Below are positions 55,219 through 64,000 of a stretch of DNA of 64,000 nucleotides, piece by piece. The DNA is from Dysgonomonadaceae bacterium PH5-43 (GTDB taxonomy: Bacteria; Bacteroidota; Bacteroidia; Bacteroidales; Azobacteroidaceae), in NCBI GenBank assembly GCA_029916745.1, contig JARXWK010000004.1, positions 1 to 64,000 of the forward strand, given 5' to 3'. Both the position numbers and the translations under genes were made by a program. How positions within the stretch are numbered: the stretch's first letter is position 1; the number at the start of each line of letters is the position of its first letter. The notes below the pieces were generated by a model. That model was not told where the DNA came from. It searched no databases and saw only the letters and a list, made by a program, of their open reading frames with translations.

Positions 55219-55226
55219 CAAAGGTA
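55219..55226 (-). promoter_or_regulatory. -7 box of ispE
   Basis: TACCTTTG on the minus strand. The transcript would begin within a few bases of the ATG. Confidence 0.55.
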
Positions 55227-55293
55227 TATAAATTTTATAGAAAAAAAGAGTATCTGTAAGAAGTTTAAGATTTCTAATACTTTGAAATAATCC

Positions 55294-55424
55294 GTTTCTT
55301 TTTTTGAAAGAATTCGTTTCGCGGTTTGAAACTAATCGTTTCATATAGGTGAAACAACCTGTTTCATATAGGTGAAACACTTTGTTTCATACTGATGAAA
55401 CTACTTATTTCACACGGGTGAAAC
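55294..55424. repeat. Six palindromes GTTTC-N7/8-GAAAC at 22-23 bp spacing
   Basis: Units start at 55294, 55316, 55338, 55361, 55384 and 55407. The best units are GTTTCATATAGGTGAAAC, at 55338 and 55361. The outer units are degenerate. Regular spacing of about two DNA turns places all on the same face of the helix. Similar repeats are familiar in Bacteroidales intergenic DNA. Confidence 0.9.
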
Positions 55425-55502
55425 AAATTTGGCACTGTATGTCAACGTGTCTCGTTGCTATTCTTTGGCATAAAAGTAATCAAAAAATTTCATCTTTCGT
55501 TA

Positions 55503-55530
55503 TTGTTTTTAAAAATAGTAATTATCTTTG
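55503..55530 (+). promoter_or_regulatory. Promoter of the 55578 gene
   Basis: TTG (55503-55505), a 17-bp spacer and TATCTTTG (55523-55530); leader about 42 nt. Confidence 0.7.
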
Positions 55531-55577
55531 CTTTTAAATACAATATATTATTCATCTAAATTAAAAGAAAAACACGT

Positions 55578-57557
55578 ATGAAGAGACTTTTATTCTTTAT
55601 TATGCTAGCTTTTATTGGTTATAATTTCGCTAGCGCAGAACAAGTAACTACCAGCTTCGTCATAGAAGCTTCTGGCAGTTCTGACGTCAACAACAAAATC
55701 GCTATTCCCAAACTGAACTTGAACGAGGAATGGACAGTTACAGCAACAACTTTTTACAAAGGAACAGCTTCGGGATACTGGGGTTCTCGATTATTCTCCC
55801 TTCAATCTGACGACGGAACAATACTCGACGACGGCTTTGAGTTTTATTTACGTCCAGACAATATGAGCAATGGACAACTGGGATTCAACAACGTATACGG
55901 CTCTTTCAACAAAGATCTTATTGCTTGGGACACAGAAAACGGAACTGAGTTTATTTTTGTTATTTCTTGCGACGGAGAAAGCAATGTATCATATAACATT
56001 TCTATTGATGGCGAAGAATGGTCGGGTGTTAAGCCTCTTAATCTAACAAAAATCAAATCTTTCGACTATGTGCAAGCAGCTCAAAACTACGATGTAATGG
56101 TCGACATAGAGTATAACCCACCTTTTTTATCGGTAACTCCTGCTTCTATCTCTTTCAAGGCTGCAACTATGGAAGACCCTGCTGAAGGTCCTTATTCTAT
56201 CGCGGTTGTAGGCTCTGATGCTTTTGATGAAAAATTTTCTTATGATGTAAAAACCATAAAGGGTAGTGCAGATAACTTCTACATTGACTTTGATGAAAGT
56301 TTCAGCACTGAAACTGGTGGTAATTTATCTGTATTCTTTATGGCAGAAGAACCTGTTTATGGAGAACAACACATTATTATTACATTCTCAAGAGGCACAG
56401 AAAGTTTCGACGTGGAACTTAAAGGTCTTTTATTGCCTAAATCTCCAGTAGAAGAAGACACTTGGTATCGCGTTCAGTTCTACTCCAGAACAGGATATGT
56501 ATTGACAGACAATGGCGCAGAAGAATTATTAACTGCAACTATGTATGATGCTGCTAACGAAAGCCAATTATGGAAATTTGTTAAAGTTAGCGAAGTAGAA
56601 GGCATTCCTAATTATAAAATGGTAAGTAAAACTGGTAACAATATCGGCTACAACTATCCCATATACGAAGTTATTGACGAAAAAGAAGTAATGACATCTC
56701 CAGGTCGTTTCACTGCGGTTGCTGAATCCAACAACACTTTCAAATTCGACCTATGCCCCGACGGCAACTGGCAAATCTTATGGAATGAGTATGAATACAC
56801 AACCACAACAGGCGAAGACAAATTGGGTGGTCATATCAATAAAGTAAATGTTGGTAGCGTTCACGATTATGGTTTTACAGCTTACAATTATCTTCCTGAC
56901 GTTGGTAGCGGCATAAAAATATTCAAAGCCGACGAAGAAATAAGTATTGGTCTTCCTAAATTCAGTAACGAAGAAGAAAGTTACTACTACTATATGCAAT
57001 TCAAGAGAGTTTCTTCTAAAATAGCGATAAAATCGACAGACGACCTTGAAATTCCTGCTCTTACTCAGGCTACAATAGACGAAGAAGACAATGACTTATT
57101 CTTATGGAGATTTTTCGGAGACATAGATGAATGTACGATAGTAGACGTAAATGGCAATGCTTTTGGTGTTGGATCTACTCAAATCGTTGACATCTCGGAA
57201 GCTAATTATTACAAGTTTATTCCTTATGGTGTTCAAACTTGGAGTTTCCAAAATTTAACCACCGCAGAATTGGATCCTTCCGCTTACCAATACATTAATG
57301 ATTTTGGAGGCAACGGTAATGCTGTTGGTCAATGGTCGGCAAGCGACAACGGAGCCGAACTATATTTCACTTTAGTTAAAACTGATGGTGTAAACATTTC
57401 AGCTCCAGATGCAATTGAAGGAGAAGTTGTTTCTACTTCTTACTTTACTCTTCAAGGAGTACAATTAGGAAGCAAACCAAGTAATGGCTTATTTATAGAA
57501 AAGAATACATTAAGCAATGGTAAAACAACTGCAAGAAAGATTTTCATTTCTAAATAA
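55578..57557 (+). CDS. Secreted surface protein with ricin-like region and sorting tail
   Basis: 659 residues. Signal peptide (MKRLLFFIMLAFIGYNFASA). Residues about 25-180 look like a concanavalin-type beta sandwich and about 185-290 like an Ig domain. From about 295, ricin-like units occur (WYRVQFYSRTGYVLTDNG, SQLWKFVKV). The tail SYFTLQGVQLGSKPSNGLFI through ARKIFISK matches the sorting tail of the 32218 gene product. No catalytic motif. Likely a cell-surface binding protein exported by type IX secretion. It ends with its own terminator. Confidence 0.82.
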   Translation: MKRLLFFIMLAFIGYNFASAEQVTTSFVIEASGSSDVNNKIAIPKLNLNEEWTVTATTFYKGTASGYWGSRLFSLQSDDGTILDDGFEFYLRPDNMSNGQLGFNNVYGSFNKDLIAWDTENGTEFIFVISCDGESNVSYNISIDGEEWSGVKPLNLTKIKSFDYVQAAQNYDVMVDIEYNPPFLSVTPASISFKAATMEDPAEGPYSIAVVGSDAFDEKFSYDVKTIKGSADNFYIDFDESFSTETGGNLSVFFMAEEPVYGEQHIIITFSRGTESFDVELKGLLLPKSPVEEDTWYRVQFYSRTGYVLTDNGAEELLTATMYDAANESQLWKFVKVSEVEGIPNYKMVSKTGNNIGYNYPIYEVIDEKEVMTSPGRFTAVAESNNTFKFDLCPDGNWQILWNEYEYTTTTGEDKLGGHINKVNVGSVHDYGFTAYNYLPDVGSGIKIFKADEEISIGLPKFSNEEESYYYYMQFKRVSSKIAIKSTDDLEIPALTQATIDEEDNDLFLWRFFGDIDECTIVDVNGNAFGVGSTQIVDISEANYYKFIPYGVQTWSFQNLTTAELDPSAYQYINDFGGNGNAVGQWSASDNGAELYFTLVKTDGVNISAPDAIEGEVVSTSYFTLQGVQLGSKPSNGLFIEKNTLSNGKTTARKIFISK

Positions 57558-57581
57558 CAATACTGTTTTAAGAGCTTTTTG

Positions 57582-57612
57582 AATAGGTGCGTCAGTGATG
57601 GCGCACCTATTT
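57582..57612 (+). terminator. Terminator of the 55578 gene
   Basis: AATAGGTGCG (57582-57591) pairs with CGCACCTATT (57602-57611), followed by TTATT. Confidence 0.85.
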
Positions 57613-57647
57613 TATTGCTAAACATTAAAGACTTTATAACTTTTTTG

Positions 57648-57655
57648 TATCTTCG
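57648..57655 (+). promoter_or_regulatory. Candidate -7 box before the DUF5686-like gene
   Basis: TATCTTCG is one base off TANNTTTG and lies only 3 bp before the GTG start, so the transcript may be leaderless. Confidence 0.4.
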
Positions 57656-57658
57656 TCC

Positions 57659-59794
57659 GTGATTTCTAACGATTATAGCAAATACAACATTGTGCAAGGC
57701 TTAATTATTATATGCCTACTATTGTTATGCCTTAATACTAAAGCCCAATCGAAGGCAGACTCTATCATCATAAAACATTTAGAACACAGAGATGAATACA
57801 GCAAGTACATTGATGAATATGACGCACAGATATATATTAAAGGCAACATCGAAGTACTGAAAAAGAACATTATGTTCGAATTCGCTCCCGATTTCTTTTA
57901 CCTTAATAAAGATAACGACAGCTCATTTGTTGAAGCTATTGTCGACATCAAATACACAGCTCCAAACTATTTCAATCAAGAAATTGTAGCCCTCAACGGA
58001 TACCGATTTAATGCCAAAGACATTCTCGACAGAATAATTCCTTTTTTGAATGTAAACATTTACAAACAAACTATTTTCGACGACCAAATAGTAATACCCG
58101 ACCGCAACAACATTTTCAAGTATTATGAGTTCGAATACATTAACAACGAAGAATTATCGGGCTACAAAGTTCACAAGATACAAATAACTCCAAAGATTAA
58201 AAGTCAAAAACTTGTTTCGGGATATTTTTATATCATTGACGAACTGTGGACAATCCATAAATTCGACCTAAAAGGACGAACTGAATTATCGGATTATAGA
58301 GTTGTTACCGAATTTGGTTTTCCCTTAAACAACTTCTTACTCCCTATTAACTCTACAATAAGCTTTAATTTAGACCTTTTAGGGAACAATATCAACACTT
58401 CTTATTATGCTTTCTTCAATTATGCATCATACAAACTGCACGACACATCTAACGATAAAAAAGTTGCGTCGTACGACTTGAGTAAATATTTTACAACCAA
58501 CAACGATTCCATTCTTATAATAAGAGATTCTTCATTCTGGAAAAACACTCGTCCTATACCTCTATCGGATTACGAAGAAACCCTTTATGAAACTCAATTA
58601 AGAATAGAAAAAGAATCTAATTCAAAACCAAAATTAAACCGAAAGATACGCAACGTATCTAAGGGTATTTTCACTCCTTACAAAAAACAATTTGGAGAAA
58701 CTCAGCTTGTGTATTCTGGCTTACTCAATCCTTTAACATTGTCGTACAGTAAAATGGAAGGTATTGTGTATTGGCAACAACTGCGTTTATCTAAAGGCTT
58801 TAACAATGGGCAAACTATAAATTACAATTTCGACGTTGGATATTCGCTTACTAAAAATGAAATATATTTCGATGTGCCTATAAGTTGGACTTTTGCTCCT
58901 TCTAAAATGGGACGTGCACACCTTGATTTCAGAAACAGCAACCAAACATTCAATTCTAATGTAATAAAGAAAATAGAAGATATGGTTCCCGACAGTATCA
59001 ATCTTAAAGATTTTAATATAGATTATTTCAAAAACTACAACTTAGAAATTAAAGCTCAATACGAATTAACAAATGGGTTACTACTCGAAGGTGGTGTAGA
59101 TTACAATTGGTACGTGCCTATAGAAAAGCAGACTCAAATAGACAATGACAATCTTCAAGATTTAGTAGAAGATAATTACTTAGGATTTTCCCCTATTGTT
59201 GGACTTAAATGGACTCCCGGACAATATTACAGGTTTAATGGTAAACGTAAAGAATACCTCCGATCTCGATTCCCTACCTTTTCCATTGAATATGCAAGAG
59301 GAATAAAAGGCGTATTCGGCAGCAATAGTAATTACGAAAGAATAGAACTTGATATTCAACAAAAAATATCGTGGGGACTTATGCAATCTTTCCATTATTA
59401 CATAGGTGCTGGTTGGTTTACAAATTCGGAGTCGGTATACTTTGCCAACTTCAAAAACTTCAGAAGAAGAAATATCCCGCAATCGTGGAACGACCCTCTG
59501 GGTGGTGTATTTCATCTTTTAGATGGAGATTGGTATAATGCATCAAACTCTTATTATCAAGCTCACATTATGTACGAATCACCCTTTGCGCTATTGCAAC
59601 TTTTTAACGGACTAACTAACGATATTTTACAAGAAAGAATTTATATAAGTCATCTGTATATGCCTGCTTTACCCTCGTACTCCGAATTAGGCTATAGCAT
59701 AGGTAATTTCTTCGGCAATGCTGGAATATTTTTCTCTTTTAATAAAGCTCGACTTAACTCTATCGGACTAAAAGTTGCTTTTGAGTTAAGATAG
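57659..59794 (+). CDS. DUF5686-like outer-membrane protein
   Basis: 711 residues from a GTG start. Signal sequence (LIIICLLLLCLNTKAQS). The N-terminal 280 residues fit the DUF5686 pattern, with YIKGNIEV, then FYIIDELWTIHKFDLKGR. The C-terminal 350 residues are amphipathic strands of a beta barrel ending LKVAFELR. Members often carry an N-terminal carboxypeptidase-regulatory-like domain, which is absent here. Function is unknown. The gap to the exporter operon is 145 bp. Confidence 0.8.
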   Translation: MISNDYSKYNIVQGLIIICLLLLCLNTKAQSKADSIIIKHLEHRDEYSKYIDEYDAQIYIKGNIEVLKKNIMFEFAPDFFYLNKDNDSSFVEAIVDIKYTAPNYFNQEIVALNGYRFNAKDILDRIIPFLNVNIYKQTIFDDQIVIPDRNNIFKYYEFEYINNEELSGYKVHKIQITPKIKSQKLVSGYFYIIDELWTIHKFDLKGRTELSDYRVVTEFGFPLNNFLLPINSTISFNLDLLGNNINTSYYAFFNYASYKLHDTSNDKKVASYDLSKYFTTNNDSILIIRDSSFWKNTRPIPLSDYEETLYETQLRIEKESNSKPKLNRKIRNVSKGIFTPYKKQFGETQLVYSGLLNPLTLSYSKMEGIVYWQQLRLSKGFNNGQTINYNFDVGYSLTKNEIYFDVPISWTFAPSKMGRAHLDFRNSNQTFNSNVIKKIEDMVPDSINLKDFNIDYFKNYNLEIKAQYELTNGLLLEGGVDYNWYVPIEKQTQIDNDNLQDLVEDNYLGFSPIVGLKWTPGQYYRFNGKRKEYLRSRFPTFSIEYARGIKGVFGSNSNYERIELDIQQKISWGLMQSFHYYIGAGWFTNSESVYFANFKNFRRRNIPQSWNDPLGGVFHLLDGDWYNASNSYYQAHIMYESPFALLQLFNGLTNDILQERIYISHLYMPALPSYSELGYSIGNFFGNAGIFFSFNKARLNSIGLKVAFELR

Positions 59795-59939
59795 GTTCTC
59801 TCTTTTTCCGAAATTTTAGTTAAAAACACACTCTCTCCACTCCTTTTAACTAAATAAAACATTATTAATTTTTTTCAAAAAGAATAAGTCCTTAACTTGC
59901 GACCTTAATTAATGAAGTTATAAAACTCTAATTGCTCTT

Positions 59940-61202
59940 GTGTTAAAAAATATTGTAATCTTGATATGTGCTATTATCTTTTGTGCTTGTAATTCTTCTA
60001 CGAGCGACAACTATCCGTTATATCAAGTAAAAAAGCAAGACTTTGAAAATACTATTATTGTTTCTGGCTCAGTAGAGCCTGTTAATACTGCTTTAGCTAC
60101 CTGCCCTAATGATATCTCTGGCGAAATAAGTTATATAATAGACGATGGTATTTACGTAGAAGAAGGAGACACTCTCTGCATTATAAAAAATCAGTCGTTT
60201 ATTACAGAAATAGAGGAAATCCGTTCTCATCTAGAAAACGCAGAAGCTCGCTTAGAAAGGACAAAAGCCGATTTAGACTTACAATACTCTTTATTGGAGG
60301 CTCAAGTAAAAAATAACGAAGCTGAAGCTTCCATTGCTTTTTTAGATTCCGTCTCTTTAAAGTTTGCCACTCCTAAACAAAAGCGCATCAACGAACTTAA
60401 TATGCGAAAAGCAGCAATCGAAAAATTAAAATTAGAAAAGAAATTAAAAGCCCTTGCCGTTATAAATCAAACAGAAAAAAAAAGAATCACTTTAGAAATA
60501 GAACGTCTTAAAAGCATATTACCGAGAATGCAAGAGTATATAGATGCTCTCATAATTAAAGCTCCTAAAAAAGGATTAGCTATAGTTGCTCGTAATCAGA
60601 AATGGGGAGAAAAATTACGAATTGGAGATAATGTCTGGGATCTCAACCCTATAGTCTCTATACCGGACATGGATACTATGAAAGTTAAACTTAAAGTTAC
60701 TGAAGCCGATTTTAAGTTAATAAACATAGACGATTCTATAGCATACACCTTTGATGCTATGCCTGGCAATGAAGGTTGGGGAAAGATTCGCTTAAAAACT
60801 CCAATCGGCAGGCAACACAAAGAAGGATCTAAAGTGAAGTTTTTTGATATTGAAGCATCTATGGACTCGGTAATTACAGTACCCGAACCTGGCTTTACTG
60901 CTAATTGTAAGATTATTCTATCTCAAGCAAAAGACACTTTAGTAGTTCCTCAAGTTGCTGTTTACGAACAAGACTCTATGAAGGTTGTATTCGTAAAGAA
61001 GAATAAAAACTTTGAAATGCGACAAGTAGAAACAGGAATATATTCCCAGAAAGAAATAATTGTTACTAATGGACTAAGTGAGGGAGAAGAAATATCGCTC
61101 ATTAAGCCAAATACAAAAGATATAAAAAATACGGTAAAACTACCTATAAAACAAGACATTAATATTATTCAAGAAGATGAATATGAAGAAGAATCTAATT
61201 AA
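59940..61202 (+). CDS. RND/MacA-type periplasmic adaptor lipoprotein 1
   Basis: 420 residues from a GTG start. Lipobox CAC near residue 18. It has a barrel-sandwich (lipoyl-like) half near 45-90 (SGEISYIIDDGIYVEEGDTL), a long coiled-coil hairpin (about 90-200), the second lipoyl half (about 205-225) and beta-barrel domains. It should bridge an inner-membrane transporter and an outer-membrane channel. No channel gene is in the window. Its 3' end overlaps the next adaptor gene by 26 bp. Confidence 0.88.
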   Translation: MLKNIVILICAIIFCACNSSTSDNYPLYQVKKQDFENTIIVSGSVEPVNTALATCPNDISGEISYIIDDGIYVEEGDTLCIIKNQSFITEIEEIRSHLENAEARLERTKADLDLQYSLLEAQVKNNEAEASIAFLDSVSLKFATPKQKRINELNMRKAAIEKLKLEKKLKALAVINQTEKKRITLEIERLKSILPRMQEYIDALIIKAPKKGLAIVARNQKWGEKLRIGDNVWDLNPIVSIPDMDTMKVKLKVTEADFKLINIDDSIAYTFDAMPGNEGWGKIRLKTPIGRQHKEGSKVKFFDIEASMDSVITVPEPGFTANCKIILSQAKDTLVVPQVAVYEQDSMKVVFVKKNKNFEMRQVETGIYSQKEIIVTNGLSEGEEISLIKPNTKDIKNTVKLPIKQDINIIQEDEYEEESN

Positions 61203-62427
61203 AACACTCTTGTGTATTGTTGTGGCATTAAGCGTTACTGCTTGCGACAAGAAGAAAACCGAAGAAATACCTTTGGCTAATGTAACTAAAGGAACTTTTT
61301 ATATAGATTTATACGAAGAAGGCGAAATAGAAGCCGTAAATTCGGTAAACATTTCCGCTCCTAATATTTCTTGGAGATATGGTAATCTTAAAATAACTCA
61401 TATTATTAACGATGGAGAAGAAGTAAAAGCTGGCGACACACTTGTTGTATTCGATCCTTCGGAAGTACAAAAAGGTATAGTAGACGCTGAAAGTCGTTTG
61501 GAAATCAGCGAGGCTGAACTTGAAAAGCTTATAGCCCAACACGAATCAGAATTAGAAGAACTTAATGCCGACTTAGAAGTAACACAAATATCACAAGAGA
61601 TATCAAAAATAAACTTTGAGGTGGCTGTCTATGAGTCTGAAATGAAAAAGAAAGAGATAGAACTTAACTTGGAAAAAGCAGAGATTGCATTAGAAAAAGC
61701 CAAAGAACAAATTAACAACAGAACAAAAATTCAGAAAGAAGAAATAAAACAAAAGAAGCTATCTATTAATCAAGATGTAATAAGGCTCGAAGAAGCTCAC
61801 GAAACTCTTCGCAAGCTTTCTGTCACAACACCTTCTCCTGGTCTAGCTATTATAGCTCATCACTGGCCTACTAACAGTAAGTTTCAAGCAGGCGACCAAT
61901 GTTACTCAGGAATGTCACTTATTCTACTTCCCGACTTGTCTTCTCTAAAGGTAACCGTAAATATTAATGAGGTTGATATTGCTAAAATAAAAAAAGGATT
62001 AAATGTAGAAGTTAAACCAGACGCTTTCTCTGATAGTATATTTACGGGAAAAGTAATTTCTGTTGCTAACTTAGCTGTAAACAAAGATGGCTCTTCTAAA
62101 ATCAAGGTATTCCCAGTTGAAATACTTTTAGATAGAGTTAGTAAAAACTTATTACCCGGACTAACCGTTAGTTGCAGACTGTTAATAAAAAAAATAGAAG
62201 ATGTAATTTCTATTCCTTTAGTTGCTCTATTTACCGAAGGCGATAAATCTTTTGTTTACAAAAAAACAACAGTAGGATATGATAAGGTAGAAGTTGAAAC
62301 AGGAGAACGTAACTCTGACTATATCATCATTACAAAAGGGCTTAATGAGAAAGATAAGGTTGCTTTAACTAATCCCTTCCTTGACAAAGAAGCTGATTCT
62401 AAAACATCTCAAGAAAAAGAGTTATGA
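61177..62427 (+). CDS. RND/MacA-type periplasmic adaptor lipoprotein 2
   Basis: 416 residues; the start could be MKKNLIKTLL two codons later. Lipobox VTAC. The order of lipoyl half, coiled-coil hairpin (about 105-215), lipoyl half and beta-barrel is the same as in the gene before, but sequence identity is low. The stop overlaps the third adaptor by 4 bp (ATGA). Confidence 0.88.
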   Translation: MNMKKNLIKTLLCIVVALSVTACDKKKTEEIPLANVTKGTFYIDLYEEGEIEAVNSVNISAPNISWRYGNLKITHIINDGEEVKAGDTLVVFDPSEVQKGIVDAESRLEISEAELEKLIAQHESELEELNADLEVTQISQEISKINFEVAVYESEMKKKEIELNLEKAEIALEKAKEQINNRTKIQKEEIKQKKLSINQDVIRLEEAHETLRKLSVTTPSPGLAIIAHHWPTNSKFQAGDQCYSGMSLILLPDLSSLKVTVNINEVDIAKIKKGLNVEVKPDAFSDSIFTGKVISVANLAVNKDGSSKIKVFPVEILLDRVSKNLLPGLTVSCRLLIKKIEDVISIPLVALFTEGDKSFVYKKTTVGYDKVEVETGERNSDYIIITKGLNEKDKVALTNPFLDKEADSKTSQEKEL

Positions 62428-63419
62428 AAAGATTTAGTTTTATATTTGTATATATCGCTGCATTTTCTCTAACTTTCGTTTCTTGTAAAAACGATAGCTC
62501 TTCGGAGAAAAACAAAGACAAAGCAAGCAATAAACTAATAGTGGAAACTGGTGAATTGGCAGCTATTAGATCTAATGCTATCCCTATGGAACGCTTCGGT
62601 CGCCATTGGTATGAAATGCGCGTAATTGGAATATTGCCGCATGGCAGTATAATACAAAAAGGTGATTCTATTATTCAGTTAGACCCTGTCGACATAAAAA
62701 AATCAATTATCGAATGGGAAGACGATCTTGAAACTCAATATGCTACACAAGAAAAACTAAAGGTTGATCAGGATATTCGCCGCAACGATATGCTTTCTAA
62801 CATAAAAAGCGAAGAGGCTTCTTTTGAATTAAAGAAGCTTGAACTCGAAGCTTCTCGTTTCGAGTCGGATAGATACAAAAAAATCAAACAATTAGAGTTT
62901 CGTCAAGCAGAAATACGATTAGCCAAAGAACATCGCAAAATAGAACTTTATGACATTATAAGTAAACGTGATACCAAAATACAAAATATAAGAGTACAAC
63001 AACTGAAAAATAAAATCGAAAACGCATACAGTACAATTTCACGTCTAACAATACGTTCAACTACTTCTGGAGTGTTTCAGATAGCTTTCAATCAAAGAAC
63101 ACAAGCTCCGATAAAAATTGGAGACAATGTATATGCTGGTAATAATATGGCAAGCGTTCCCGACCTGAGTTCTATGAAAGTTAATACGTTTGTTAACGAG
63201 AACGACTTCTTATACATTCATAAAGGACAAAAAGTTATAGTGCGCTTAGATGCTCTTCCAAGTGTTGAGTTTGAGGGAGAAGTAAGTTATATAGGTAAAC
63301 TTTGCCGCCGTAAAGACTTCAATTCTAAACAGAAAGTATTTGATGTAGAAATAATCATAGCTAACTCCGACGAAAGGCTTAAACCTGGTATGACGGTTAG
63401 TTGCGAATATATAAATTAA
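62424..63419 (+). CDS. Periplasmic adaptor lipoprotein 3 (short)
   Basis: 331 residues. Lipobox FVSC. It has the same hairpin architecture but is shorter: it ends after the beta-barrel domain (KPGMTVSCEYIN) and lacks the membrane-proximal domain of the other two. It lies 5 bp upstream of the permease gene. Three adaptors in series suggest either a composite adaptor ring or alternative adaptors for one pump. Confidence 0.87.
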   Translation: MKRFSFIFVYIAAFSLTFVSCKNDSSSEKNKDKASNKLIVETGELAAIRSNAIPMERFGRHWYEMRVIGILPHGSIIQKGDSIIQLDPVDIKKSIIEWEDDLETQYATQEKLKVDQDIRRNDMLSNIKSEEASFELKKLELEASRFESDRYKKIKQLEFRQAEIRLAKEHRKIELYDIISKRDTKIQNIRVQQLKNKIENAYSTISRLTIRSTTSGVFQIAFNQRTQAPIKIGDNVYAGNNMASVPDLSSMKVNTFVNENDFLYIHKGQKVIVRLDALPSVEFEGEVSYIGKLCRRKDFNSKQKVFDVEIIIANSDERLKPGMTVSCEYIN

Positions 63420-63424
63420 GGATT

Positions 63425-64000
63425 ATGCAGATAGAAGAAAACTTACGACTGTCGATAAGCGGCTTAGTAGACCATAAGTTTAGGTCTTTCCTTACTATGC
63501 TTGGGATAATATTTGGTGTAGCCTCTGTTATTACGATGTTATCTATTGGCGAGGGGGCAAAAAGAGAAGCTATTGCCAAATATCAAGACTTAGGAGTAAA
63601 CAATATAATTGTACGAGAAAAAAGCTTATCTAATGAAGAATTAGAAGAAGTTCGTGCCAAATTCTCTCAAGGACTATCATTAACTGATGCCGAAGTTATT
63701 AAACAAATAGTACCTGGCGTTGATAAGATAGCTTCGCAAGCCGAAATAAACACTGACGTTCGATATTCTGATAAATCAGCAAAGTCGAGTATAATAGGTG
63801 TAACTCCAGAATATTTGGAGATGATGAACTATAAAATAGCTAAAGGGACAACTATAAACGAAGATCATTACAAAGAGCAACTTAAAGTATGTGTATTAGG
63901 TGCTGGTGTTGCCAATACATTATTTCAAAAAGATGAAGCTATTGGCAAAATGATTAAGATAGACGACCAATGGCTGGAAGTTATTGGAGTATTAGAATCA
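63425..64000 (+). CDS. MacB/FtsX-type ABC permease, N-terminal part (cut by window edge)
   Basis: 192 codons are visible. It begins MQIEENLRLSISGLVDHKFRS; the first membrane helix is FLTMLGIIFGVASVITMLSI and the opening of the large periplasmic domain follows, with IGVTPEYLEMMNYKIAKG. This is the MacB-type mechanotransmission permease. The ATPase is not yet seen and may follow. With the three adaptors it forms an export system, possibly for peptides or toxic compounds. Confidence 0.92.
   Translation, partial: MQIEENLRLSISGLVDHKFRSFLTMLGIIFGVASVITMLSIGEGAKREAIAKYQDLGVNNIIVREKSLSNEELEEVRAKFSQGLSLTDAEVIKQIVPGVDKIASQAEINTDVRYSDKSAKSSIIGVTPEYLEMMNYKIAKGTTINEDHYKEQLKVCVLGAGVANTLFQKDEAIGKMIKIDDQWLEVIGVLES

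Larger units (their letters stand above)
55212..55577. other. Intergenic region with palindrome array
   Basis: No gene. It holds the ispE -7 box, six GTTTC/GAAAC palindromes (55294-55424) and the promoter of the 55578 gene. Confidence 0.8.

Noticed and set aside
55183-55380. 65-codon minus-strand frame across the palindrome array
   Set aside because: It is the array read as protein (repeated FHLYETG-like units) and overlaps the ispE start.

Overview
The window is a 64-kb, AT-rich stretch of a Bacteroidota chromosome, most likely Bacteroidales; I cannot name the genus. The evidence is lineage-typical gene forms (SecD and SecF as one chain, LpxC fused to FabZ, the lpxD/lpxC-fabZ/lpxA/miaA order), type IX secretion-like C-termini on large secreted proteins, BACON domains, and a repeated promoter pattern of TTTG, 18-20 bp, TANNTTTG with few Shine-Dalgarno sequences.

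Region 1 (1-11,560) looks accessory. A transposase tail at the left edge and a truncated IS30-type transposase near 11.4 kb flank a seven-gene, tightly packed minus-strand operon (9262 down to 338). It encodes two Hanks-type Ser/Thr kinases, a BACON/beta-barrel outer-membrane protein, a zinc-ribbon protein with an FHA-like tail, an FHA-transmembrane-trypsin protease, a secreted protein of unknown function and a PP2C phosphatase. Upstream of the first kinase lies a 157-bp segment bounded by perfect 21-bp inverted repeats (9293-9313 and 9471-9491). It carries a consensus promoter that currently points away from the operon. A tyrosine recombinase gene and a coupled 94-codon ORF follow immediately. 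The simplest reading is an invertible promoter, drawn here in the OFF orientation, controlling an envelope-spanning phosphosignalling system. This is the most interesting item in the window.

Region 2 (11.5-12.2 kb) holds intergenic repeats, including an array with a 23-bp period whose relative recurs near 35.8 kb.

Region 3 (12.2-26.6 kb, minus strand) is housekeeping: secDF, envelope glycan genes (two GT2 glycosyltransferases and a GtrA-like protein), lysA, lysC, ftsE, hisIE, hisF, hisA, a DUF4870-type membrane protein, hisH, rny, zapA and a ZapB-like coiled coil.

Region 4 (26.6-36.0 kb) contains two similar pairs, each a large T9SS-type surface protein followed by a small secreted protein ending in a VPVG-transmembrane-basic tail. 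queA lies between the pairs, and a 23-bp-period array lies to the right.

Region 5 (36.0-47.8 kb) is housekeeping: birA, a YjbR-like protein, a YraN-like protein, a small basic protein, a cyclophilin lipoprotein, tadA, an epimerase, then the minus-strand operon prfA-pyrF-HD-lpxD-lpxC/fabZ-lpxA-pRiA4b-like-miaA.

Region 6 (47.9-64.0 kb) is envelope-directed: tandem fasciclin lipoproteins, ispE with an S9 peptidase, a palindrome array, a T9SS-type surface protein, a DUF5686-like outer-membrane protein, and an export operon of three consecutive lipoprotein adaptors followed by a MacB/FtsX-type permease cut by the window edge. I saw no rRNA, tRNA or CRISPR array.
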